Origin: Chroococcidiopsis sp. TS-821 | GTDB taxonomy: Bacteria; Cyanobacteriota; Cyanobacteriia; Cyanobacteriales; Chroococcidiopsidaceae | Length of the DNA stretch: 64,000 nucleotides | Direction: 5' to 3' | Assembly (NCBI RefSeq): GCF_002939305.1 | Contig: NZ_MVDI01000012.1 | Coordinates: 62,001-126,000, forward strand | Shown: piece after piece, positions 26,439-33,448 of the stretch | Position numbering within the stretch: position 1 is the stretch's first letter | Layout: the number at the start of each line of letters is the position of its first letter | The notes under the pieces: generated by a model | What the model saw: only the letters and a program-made list of their open reading frames with translations | Database searches by the model: none | Told to the model about the DNA's origin: nothing | Program-made: the position numbers and the translations under genes

Positions 26439-27235
26439 TTCCCGTTATTGCTATCTCCCTCTGAGAAGTTTGGAAATGATTCTGGGATGGCAATTCCCCG
26501 CAAACACTGCTTAAAAGCAAGCGCTTCCGATTCTTGCGAACCCAAAAACTCTTCTGGCGTACCCAAGACGACTAACCGCCCCGTATCCATTAAACCAATA
26601 CGCGAAGCTAAGACAAAGGCTTCTTGAATATCGTGCGTTACGAAAACAACAGTTTTCCCCAGTTCTTGTTGCAAGCGGCGAAACTCGCTTTGAATTTCCA
26701 AGCGAGTAATTGGATCTAATGCACCGAAAGGTTCATCCATTAATAGTACTGGAGGATCGGCAGCTAAAGCACGGGCGACACCGACGCGCTGGCGTTGTCC
26801 GCCAGATAATTCGTGTGGATAGCGTTTGGCAAATTGTTCGGGTTCTAAACCGACTAAGTTTAACAATTCAAAGACCCGCGTTTTGATTTGTTTGGGTTTC
26901 CAGCCTTCTAGTGCAGGAATCAAACCAACATTGCGTTCTACCGTAAAATGCGGAAACAAGCCCGTTTCTTGAATGACGTAACCAATTTTGCGCCGTAGCT
27001 TAATTTCATCCCACTGATTCGTGGGAATTCCATCGAAGAGAACTTCGCCTTGCGTCGGCGTTAACAGCCGATTAATCAACTTCATCGTCGTTGTTTTGCC
27101 ACTACCACTACGCCCTAATAAAATCAGTGCTTCACCTCGCCGAATTGAGAAATTGAGATTTGACACGATCGCGCGATGTTGTGGACTATAACTGACATCA
27201 CGGAATTCAATAACCGTTTCTTGTTCCTGCAACAT
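26429..27235 (-). CDS. Osmoprotectant ABC transporter ATP-binding protein
   Basis: The ATPase that drives the betaine/choline-type importer encoded next to it (268 residues). The Walker A motif is LGRSGSGKTTTMK, the Q-loop region is GYVIQETGLFPHFTVERN, the signature is ELSGGQRQRVGVARAL and the Walker B is PVLLMDEPFGALDP. The family-typical FVTHDIQEAFVLASRI follows. It ends before any CBS domains, so the osmosensing C-terminal CBS pair of OpuA/ProV is absent. It leads the cassette: ATPase, then permease with a 10-base overlap, then the binding protein beyond a convergent gene. Confidence 0.92.
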   Translation of the reverse strand: MLQEQETVIEFRDVSYSPQHRAIVSNLNFSIRRGEALILLGRSGSGKTTTMKLINRLLTPTQGEVLFDGIPTNQWDEIKLRRKIGYVIQETGLFPHFTVERNVGLIPALEGWKPKQIKTRVFELLNLVGLEPEQFAKRYPHELSGGQRQRVGVARALAADPPVLLMDEPFGALDPITRLEIQSEFRRLQQELGKTVVFVTHDIQEAFVLASRIGLMDTGRLVVLGTPEEFLGSQESEALAFKQCLRGIAIPESFPNFSEGDSNNGKWI

Positions 27236-27394
27236 GGATAATTTGCACTGACTCGGTTTACGTCATTATGAAACGATTTTGCCCCCAAAAGTGTACTCAA
27301 TGCGATCGCTTTACAGAATTATTTGCGATTTTGAGCCAAAAACCAGCAGCGCAGTAAACTTAAATATGCAAGGATGAGCGAATAAGTACTCCAA

Positions 27395-27465
27395 AACCTA
27401 CCTGCAAATTCAAACCTACGGCTTGTGTCTTCTTCAATTACGAATCCGTAGGCTGAAGCCCACTG
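27395..27465 (-). repeat. Possible dispersed structured repeat, copy 2
   Basis: The stem CCTACGG (27415-27421) and CCGTAGG (27446-27452) is flanked by GGGCTTCAG and GCAGGTAGG in minus orientation. Its style (paired hairpins, ACACAAGCC linker) resembles the other copies, but the match is loose. Confidence 0.4.
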
Positions 27466-27466
27466 C

Positions 27467-27494
27467 AAATTACGAACTACGAATTACGAATTAT
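27467..27494 (+). repeat. AATTACG heptamer array at the helicase start
   Basis: AAATTACGAACTACGAATTACGAATTA-like tandem heptamers end two bases before the ATG of the helicase gene, leaving no room for an ordinary ribosome site. Confidence 0.65.
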
Positions 27495-27496
27495 TA

Positions 27497-28969
27497 ATGG
27501 TACGTATTCCTACATTGTCTTTCGATCGCGGTACTTTAATTTTGCATCCTCCACCCAAAGGTAAAGCTTGGGTAGATTACGCGACTTGGGATGACAGAGT
27601 AGAAAAATTCCGCATCAAAGCGATTGACTATCGTTCGCTGGTGGAAGCCTTACAAAACGAGAACGTTAACTTTATTGATGAAGCGAAAGCGTTTGTTTCG
27701 TTGGAACTTGTTTCCAGTTTGGCGATGGAACCGTATCCGCATCAAACCGAAGCTTTAACCGCATGGAAACACGCAGGGCGTCAAGGAGTTGTCGTTTTAC
27801 CTACCGCAGCGGGAAAAACGTATTTAGCACAACTAGCGATCGCTTCTACTCCGCGTAGTACGCTGATTGTCGTTCCTACTCTCGATTTAATGCATCAGTG
27901 GTACGCGCAACTCTTAGCAGCATTTCCCGATGCAGAAGTGGGGTTACTCGGTGGCGGTTCGCGAGATAAATCGCCTTTATTAGTCGCAACGTACGATAGT
28001 GCAGCAATTCATGCGGAAGCTTTGGGAAACCGCTACGCATTGTTAATTTTTGATGAATGTCATCATTTACCTACCGATTTTAATCGCGCGATCGCCGAAT
28101 ATGCGATCGCACCCTATCGATTAGGATTAACTGCAACGCCCGAACGCAGCGATGGAAAGCATTCGGATTTAAACTACTTGATTGGAAACGAAGTTTATCG
28201 CCAAACTGCGGCTGAACTGGCGGGAAAGGCTTTAGCCAAACACGAGGTAGTACAAATCAAGGTGCAACTATCGCAACACGAACGCGATCGCTACAACGAA
28301 TTAATTCGGTTACGCAATGCCTTTTTACAGCAAGCAAATATCAAGTTAGGGAACTTAAAAGGTTGGCAATTGTTTGTGCAAGCCAGCGCGCGTTCCACAG
28401 CGGGACGTCAAGCCATGTTAGCGCACCGCGAAGCGAAGGCGATCGCCTTGGGTACGGATGGTAAGTTACGCGTCTTGAGTAATTTACTTGCACAACATTA
28501 TCCCGAACGCACGTTAATTTTTACCGCAGATAACGCAACGGTGTATCGCATTTCGCAAGAGTTTTTGATTCCAGCGATTACGCATCAAACTCCGATTAAG
28601 GAACGTCATGACATTCTCACGCGGTTTCGCGCAGGCGAATATCGCGCTTTAGTGGCTTCGCACGTTTTAAATGAAGGGGTGGATGTTCCCGCAGCGAGTG
28701 TGGCGATTATTCTTTCGGGTACGGGTTCGGCGCGCGAGTATATCCAACGCTTAGGGCGTGTCTTGCGGCGCGGTACAGAGGGAGAGAAGTTGGCTGTGTT
28801 ATATGAGGTGGTGGCGGAGGATACTTCAGAGGAGGGAACTTCGGTGAGAAGAAGGGGTTTGGAGAACGAACCACAGAGACACAGAGGGCGCAGAGGAGAA
28901 GAAAAGGGAGGTTTGTTGGCGGCGGAATCTTCTGGTTTATATAAAGTTGATGTTGATAATGATGAGTAG
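27497..28969 (+). CDS. XPB-like superfamily 2 DNA helicase
   Basis: A 490-residue SF2 helicase of the XPB/UvsW-like group. Motif I is VVLPTAAGKTYLA, motif II is LLIFDECHHL, motif III is LGLTATPERSDG, motif V is VASHVLNEGVDVP and motif VI is YIQRLGRVLRRG. The N-terminal 90 residues resemble the damage-recognition-like part of short archaeal/bacterial XPB. The DUF790 gene 56 bases downstream matches the archaeal XPB-Bax1 pairing, in which helicase and nuclease act together in nucleotide excision. The last 35 residues are unlike the family and include NEPQRHRGRRGEE, translated from a CACAGAG-type repeat, so the C terminus seems extended by repeat insertion. The ATG directly follows a heptamer array. 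Confidence 0.9.
   Translation: MVRIPTLSFDRGTLILHPPPKGKAWVDYATWDDRVEKFRIKAIDYRSLVEALQNENVNFIDEAKAFVSLELVSSLAMEPYPHQTEALTAWKHAGRQGVVVLPTAAGKTYLAQLAIASTPRSTLIVVPTLDLMHQWYAQLLAAFPDAEVGLLGGGSRDKSPLLVATYDSAAIHAEALGNRYALLIFDECHHLPTDFNRAIAEYAIAPYRLGLTATPERSDGKHSDLNYLIGNEVYRQTAAELAGKALAKHEVVQIKVQLSQHERDRYNELIRLRNAFLQQANIKLGNLKGWQLFVQASARSTAGRQAMLAHREAKAIALGTDGKLRVLSNLLAQHYPERTLIFTADNATVYRISQEFLIPAITHQTPIKERHDILTRFRAGEYRALVASHVLNEGVDVPAASVAIILSGTGSAREYIQRLGRVLRRGTEGEKLAVLYEVVAEDTSEEGTSVRRRGLENEPQRHRGRRGEEKGGLLAAESSGLYKVDVDNDE
28866..28895 (+). repeat. CACAGAG-type heptamer repeat inside the helicase gene
   Basis: ACCACAGAGACACAGAGGG and the following GCGCAGAGG read in frame as NEPQRHRGRRGE near the C terminus. 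This is a common intergenic heptamer type of cyanobacteria, here absorbed into coding sequence. Confidence 0.6.
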
Positions 28970-28987
28970 GGTGGATAAATGTTGTTT

Positions 28988-29018
28988 ATACCACCAATTA
29001 CCGATTACCAGTTACCTA
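28988..29018 (+). repeat. ATTACCA heptamer array between helicase and DUF790 genes
   Basis: ACCACCAATTACCGATTACC plus AGTTACC fill most of the short gap and end eight bases before the DUF790 ATG. Confidence 0.7.
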
Positions 29019-29025
29019 CTTTAAA

Positions 29026-30237
29026 ATGTTACCGACTGATTTACTCACGCATCGATTGAATGGCGAATCAATTGTTCCGAAGCAATTAGCGATTGACGAT
29101 CGGAATTTAGAATTAGCAGCAGAGTTGATTGCTTGTTTCCAAGAATCAATTGGTAACTCTCAAGGCGAATTAAATGAAAAATTGCAATATTTTGAGGGTG
29201 ATAGTCCTGATTATCGCATTAAGCGTGGATTAGCGCATTTATTGAAAGGTTTGTGTGAATTTGAAGTTGTTAGCCCCTTAGAACCTCAAGTTTTGCGCGA
29301 ACGAGTCTTTAAGGTTGCGGCGCAAACAGTTCCTAGTACTTTTAATAGTCAACAAACTCTTAATAAGTTGGCATTACAACTCACGCAAGAGTTAAAACGG
29401 GAAGTTATTGCTGAGGAAATTCGTGTAGGATTGTATGCTGATTTAGCTGAAAATCGAATTCTAACTTCTTTTGATGCGCCTACGCCAGAGGAATTATTAC
29501 ATCGATATAACTTGTCTCAAGTGCAGGGAATTTTTTATAAGGCGAGTCATTTAACTATTAATGCACATCGCAATGTTCCTGGTCAATATAAGTTGTTATT
29601 TCGTTACTTGAAGTTATTTCAGTTAATGGCTTATATTGAAGGCGACGCGGAACACGGATTTACAATTACAATTGATGGACCTGCGAGTTTATTTAGTCCG
29701 AGTACGCGCTATGGACTAGCGATCGCTAAACTCATTCCCGCACTCTTACACGTTACTAAATGGAGTCTCAGCGCCACACTACAATTTCGTGACTTTTATA
29801 CAAATAACTGGAAAACAGGTCGTTTTAGTCTCGATTCTGAATGCGGTTTAGTATCGCACTATCCACCAGGTAAAACATACGATAGTATGCTCGAAGCTTC
29901 CTTTGTAAATCGCTGGGAAGCATTAAACACAAATTGGGTTCTAGAACGCGAAGTTGATTTAATTCCAATTCCTGGTAGCGTCATGATTCCCGACTTTCGC
30001 TTGGTACATCCCGATGGCAGAATATTCTTATTAGAAATTGTCGGTTATTGGCGACCTGAATATTTACAAAAGAAGTTCTCTCAAGTGCGTAGAGCGAATT
30101 GCGATAATTTAATCTTAGCAATCTCTGAACGCTTAAATTTAGAAAAAGCTGGAGTAAAACTAAACGATTGCCCTGCAAGAATTGTGTGGTTTAAAGATAA
30201 ATTACAACCCAAATCTGTATTATCTTTACTAGAATAA
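29026..30237 (+). CDS. DUF790 family nuclease (Bax1-like)
   Basis: A 403-residue DUF790 protein. Archaeal relatives (Bax1) are structure-specific nucleases that bind the XPB helicase. The start LLTHRLNGESIVPKQLA fits the family. The C-terminal part carries the PD-(D/E)xK-like core: PDFRLVHPDG, then ILFLLEIVGYW-like sequence (RIFLLEIVGYWRPEYLQKK) and NLILAISERLNL. A central block with DGPASLFSPSTRYGLAIAKL and LLHVTKWSL is also typical. It is preceded by the helicase gene on the same strand, and the pair very likely forms one DNA repair or defence machine. It is followed by a 324-base gap with hairpins. Confidence 0.9.
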   Translation: MLPTDLLTHRLNGESIVPKQLAIDDRNLELAAELIACFQESIGNSQGELNEKLQYFEGDSPDYRIKRGLAHLLKGLCEFEVVSPLEPQVLRERVFKVAAQTVPSTFNSQQTLNKLALQLTQELKREVIAEEIRVGLYADLAENRILTSFDAPTPEELLHRYNLSQVQGIFYKASHLTINAHRNVPGQYKLLFRYLKLFQLMAYIEGDAEHGFTITIDGPASLFSPSTRYGLAIAKLIPALLHVTKWSLSATLQFRDFYTNNWKTGRFSLDSECGLVSHYPPGKTYDSMLEASFVNRWEALNTNWVLEREVDLIPIPGSVMIPDFRLVHPDGRIFLLEIVGYWRPEYLQKKFSQVRRANCDNLILAISERLNLEKAGVKLNDCPARIVWFKDKLQPKSVLSLLE

Positions 30238-30561
30238 TTCATTCAATACTGATGCAATTTGAAGGCACTATTTTTGAATTTCTTGACTTCAGATTTTGCA
30301 CTTTCTCTCATTGCCTCAATAATCAATATTCCGTTAAAATGGAATAAAAAAATCTTACCAAGCTAGTCGGATTTATCCGACTTAAGCTATCAGCCAAGAA
30401 ATTAATTTCTTGGCGGTATGGTAATTTATACTAATTTGCTAATTATAAATCAGAAAGAAGCCGCAATCACTGTTTCATATATAAAAGCAATCTAACAAGC
30501 AGAATTAAAAGATATAAACCTTTCTCGCAGCGCTCTGAAACATCACATAAATGAAATACGA
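30238..30561. other. 324-base gap with two adjacent hairpins
   Basis: No gene is seen. The middle holds a hairpin pair (30362-30414, listed as a repeat). It lies between the convergent DUF790 gene and the minus-strand gene at 30562, so it may also end transcription from one or both sides. Confidence 0.5.
30362..30414. repeat. Double hairpin, possible dispersed structured repeat, copy 3
   Basis: The first stem is AGTCGGA (30365-30371) with TCCGACT (30376-30382). The second is a perfect GCCAAGAAAT (30393-30402) with ATTTCTTGGC (30405-30414). The linker TTAAGCTATCA and the paired-stem layout are like dispersed elements common in cyanobacterial gaps. Confidence 0.6.
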
Positions 30562-31125
30562 CTAAGCCACCTTGACTAGCATATTATGTTCTTTTGAGTC
30601 ATTAACCGAGCGAACAAGACTTATAAAAGAAGCTCCATCTTGGTAAGTTACATGAAATTTATTAGGTCTTTTTTTCAAGAATTTAACAGGGTACTTTTCT
30701 AATTTAAGTTCTTTCAAAACTGAGGACAAACTTTTACCATAAATACGGCAAAAGTGACTACCTACAACACAGACTGAAACGCTTGCCGTTTTTTTTTGGG
30801 CACACAAATCTGCTACCAAAGTAACTAGGCTATTTTCTAATTCTTCTTCAGTAAAAGTCACTTGCTTAGTTTTAGATTTAGATAACTTAGGTTGTTCAAT
30901 GACTTGATGATTTAGAGCGTCGATATGTTCTTGCAATTTCTGGTCAACGCGATCGCAGCGTTGATTGACAAGCTGCATTACTTCTTCCACGCGATCGCTT
31001 ATCAAATTGTTTTGAATTTGGAGTTTGTTAATCGCACATTGAGAGTCTTGTAAAGCTTCAACACCACTTTTTTCTGCCTGTTGTGTTTTTTTAATCACTA
31101 TTAATAATGCAGTAAAAGCAGACAT
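30562..31125 (-). CDS. Coiled-coil protein with C-terminal possible RNA-binding domain
   Basis: From the ATG at 31125 the protein has a hydrophobic start (SAFTALLIVIKK), a long coiled coil (about 15-80) and a Lys-rich link. A compact C-terminal domain (about 95-180) contains VVGSHFCRIYGKSLSSVLKE and PVKFLKKRPNKFHVTY. That domain has the look of an OST-HTH/LOTUS winged helix, an RNA-binding fold; this is a weak call from pattern only. The frame stays open upstream to a stop near 31250 and would encode LINVALTIVCTVGIAHTAIA, a good membrane segment, but with no ATG, GTG or TTG. So either the start is unusual or the gene is trimmed. It lies behind the HicA-like pair on the same strand. Confidence 0.55.
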   Translation of the reverse strand: MSAFTALLIVIKKTQQAEKSGVEALQDSQCAINKLQIQNNLISDRVEEVMQLVNQRCDRVDQKLQEHIDALNHQVIEQPKLSKSKTKQVTFTEEELENSLVTLVADLCAQKKTASVSVCVVGSHFCRIYGKSLSSVLKELKLEKYPVKFLKKRPNKFHVTYQDGASFISLVRSVNDSKEHNMLVKVA

Positions 31126-31325
31126 TAAACCGATATCTTTGGGTTTAGCGATCGCAGTGTGAGCAATACCGACGGTACAAACTATTGTAAGCGCAACATT
31201 GATTAGTTTCTGTTGGCTAATATGCGTAAAAGTTATTGTATAAATTTTCCTTTAAAGTTTAAAACTAGTTGATTGGTCTTTTTTGTAACGTACAGGAATT
31301 TATATTCAATCAACTCGATACGATA

Positions 31326-31643
31326 TTACTGCCAATACCCTAAATGAACCAACGCAGATTCAATAGTATTAACTTTCTCAACTAATGCAGTCCAACTTTT
31401 TGCTTTAATGCCGTAGATTTTTGCAAAGTGATTTTTAGCCGCCTTGAATCCACCAAGTTCGCGCTTCATGACAGCGATCGTCCAAGTTTTTCGTTTGGCT
31501 GATAGTGTAGGTTGATTAAAGGTATCCAGTTGCTCTAATATGCGCTCATGAGCCTGAACGAGTTCTGATGTAGCTCCTAAAATTTCAGAAGTTGTTCGAC
31601 GAGAACGCGCTACGTTATTTCGTATCCGTTGTGCAAGACTCAT
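31326..31643 (-). CDS. 105-residue hypothetical protein coupled to the HicA-like gene
   Basis: A helical, basic protein of 105 residues starting MSLAQRIRNNVARSRRTTSE. Its C-terminal half, KTWTIAVMKRELGGFKAAKN and HFAKIYGIKAKSWTALVEKV, may form a small helical nucleic acid-binding domain. I do not recognise a family. The ATG overlaps the TGA of the preceding gene as ATGA, and GGAGG lies eight bases upstream, so it is translationally coupled to the HicA-like coiled-coil gene. Both genes look cyanobacterium-specific. A longer frame from 31664 is not supported by a ribosome site. Confidence 0.65.
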   Translation of the reverse strand: MSLAQRIRNNVARSRRTTSEILGATSELVQAHERILEQLDTFNQPTLSAKRKTWTIAVMKRELGGFKAAKNHFAKIYGIKAKSWTALVEKVNTIESALVHLGYWQ

Positions 31644-32314
31644 GAATTTTCCTCCGTCAGCCATTGAATTATTTGCTGTAGTTCTAGCCGTAATTTTGGT
31701 CTTAGCCGCCGCGAAAACCGAGTTAACTTTTCACCACCAACCTTAATCAGCAACTCCTGTTGCTCCACTTCCTCAGCAATCATGAGCATTTCTTTATCTT
31801 GTTGTGCTTTTTGCTGAATCAGGTTAGCAATTTCTTGTTTTAATCCTTCAATCCAACACTTTTGTCTGTAAATTTCCTTACTTAATTCTGCGTTCCTCGT
31901 TTCAGTTTCTGCTGCTAAATCAATGGCTGCTTCAACATCATCTTTTAATTTTTTATTAGTTGAATTTGCTTCTGCTAGCTGAACCTCAAGTTGATTGACT
32001 TTAGCTTTATAAAAATTTGAGACTTTTTGAAGCTTATTATTTGTGTTTATGTATTCCACATCATTAACCGAAGGCTGCTGTAGTGATTTAATGACTTTAT
32101 GTGCTGTACCGTTAGGAATAATTGCGCTATCTCTATGTCCTGGAATGGGAACGCTGGAATGTCCTTTTTTACAGGCTTTTAGTTGTTCTTTGCCTGCTGG
32201 TACAACTTCCCAACCATTGTTTATAGCAATTGCGACAATTTCTTTGCGAGTTACATTTCTACATATCTCACCTGTACGTCTACAAGATCTCTGTAGTGTC
32301 TCTTGTCGCCCCAT
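31640..32314 (-). CDS. HicA-like domain fused to a long coiled coil
   Basis: A 224-residue protein. Residues about 21-80 resemble HicA (YcfA), a small double-stranded-RNA-binding-like mRNase toxin: TRKEIVAIAINNGWEVVPAG, KKGHSSVPIPGHRDSAI and NGTAHKVIKSLQ match its helix, strands and last helix. The catalytic histidine of HicA (in G-S-H) is not there; the position reads GKEQLK. So it is probably a binding domain and not an active RNase. From about 95 to 195 it is a continuous coiled coil, ending in a basic patch (FSRRLRPKLRLELQQ). It overlaps the next gene by ATGA. No hicB antitoxin is seen nearby. Its role is unknown. Confidence 0.65.
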   Translation of the reverse strand: MGRQETLQRSCRRTGEICRNVTRKEIVAIAINNGWEVVPAGKEQLKACKKGHSSVPIPGHRDSAIIPNGTAHKVIKSLQQPSVNDVEYINTNNKLQKVSNFYKAKVNQLEVQLAEANSTNKKLKDDVEAAIDLAAETETRNAELSKEIYRQKCWIEGLKQEIANLIQQKAQQDKEMLMIAEEVEQQELLIKVGGEKLTRFSRRLRPKLRLELQQIIQWLTEENS

Positions 32315-32539
32315 GTATTTTCATCAATAAAGTTTTGACATAAAAGGTGGTTTCTTTCAAATTCAGACTATTGTTTAGATAGGTAAGTCTATGAGATTAT
32401 TTATGATGACTCAATATGGATTTCGAGAACTTTAAAATAACAGAAACATTATGTAGCGCGAGGTTGTATGTTCTGTCATACTTAATAAAATGGAAACTTC
32501 CGTATCTCTAATATCCATATTGAGACAACTATAAACTAT

Positions 32540-33118
32540 TTAATTGAAAGTTGGTTGTTGGGAAACTTCCTTATTTGAAAAGAGTGCTTTCAACTTCGTC
32601 TTAGCACTTCGATCTAAATAAAACATCTTATTAACAAATCCTTGTACTCCTTCTTTTGTACTGTTCAACTCTTGCTGAGTTTTTTGTAACTCTTCTTCAG
32701 TAGAAGATAATTGTTGCCGAAGTTGACTTAGCTCAATTTGAGCTTGCTGTTCTTGTTGCTGAGCTTGCTGTAATTTAGCATCAAAATAAGACTGGATTTG
32801 AAGTTTATGTTGATGAGATTGTGCTAGTTGTTGTTGAGTTTGTTGTAATTGTTCTTGAGTAAAAGATAGTTGTTGCTGAAGTTGATTAAGCTCAATTTTA
32901 AGCTGTTCTTCAATTGAAACAGGTTTTTGTTCACTTACTTGTGACTTGATTGAATCTGGTTGTGACGATCCTTCTTGAGGAAGTTCACCATCTACTAATT
33001 GTAGTCGTCCTTGTGTCCAGTATTGATAAACAATAGTTGTACCAGCTGCGAGTACTCCAGAAATAGCGACACCATTAATTAGGTAGGTTAAAGTATCCTG
33101 AATCAGTTGATATTGCAT
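32540..33118 (-). CDS. Membrane-anchored Gln-rich coiled-coil protein
   Basis: A 192-residue protein with one N-terminal membrane segment (about 13-32, YLINGVAISGVLAAGTTIVY), a short polar stretch, and a Gln-rich coiled coil from about 68 to 160 (for example QLQQQLSFTQEQLQQTQQQL). The basic tail (DRSAKTKLKALFSNK) is short. The coiled coil consists of near-repeats of LQQQLSxTxEELQxTQQEL, which suggests internal duplication. I do not recognise a family. It lies upstream of the HicA-like gene on the same strand with a 225-base gap, so co-transcription is uncertain. It may act as a membrane scaffold. Confidence 0.6.
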   Translation of the reverse strand: MQYQLIQDTLTYLINGVAISGVLAAGTTIVYQYWTQGRLQLVDGELPQEGSSQPDSIKSQVSEQKPVSIEEQLKIELNQLQQQLSFTQEQLQQTQQQLAQSHQHKLQIQSYFDAKLQQAQQQEQQAQIELSQLRQQLSSTEEELQKTQQELNSTKEGVQGFVNKMFYLDRSAKTKLKALFSNKEVSQQPTFN

Positions 33119-33448
33119 TTTTCAATTCCTTTAATAGAATCTACTTTATTCTTGCCGATGGGAATTAATTAGCTTATTGAAAAATATTATAATTTTTGAA
33201 GTAGAATCAATTCCGTTCGATAGTTTCATCTTAGGAACTAGAACTTTGAACTACCACAGTGTAATTACTAATTAAAATTTAAAAGAAGAATAAAGTATAA
33301 TTGCTATTTTTAAACGAACTTTATCAAGTTTTAAAGCATAGCAAAAGTACTATTATGAATTTTATGCGAAGTAGAGATCTAACTGTGTTGTGGTAACAGT
33401 AATCTTACGGAAGTATATTTTGCGTGCGATCGCATTTACAATACTGCA
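33119..33448. other. 330-base AT-rich gap
   Basis: No gene or clear RNA is seen. It holds the promoter region of the minus-strand coiled-coil gene and the 3' flank of the ribonuclease gene, without an evident hairpin-T terminator. Confidence 0.4.

Noticed and set aside
27497-33118. A prophage or integrated plasmid
   Set aside because: No integrase, portal, terminase, Rep or partition gene, and no flanking tRNA or att-like direct repeats were recognised.
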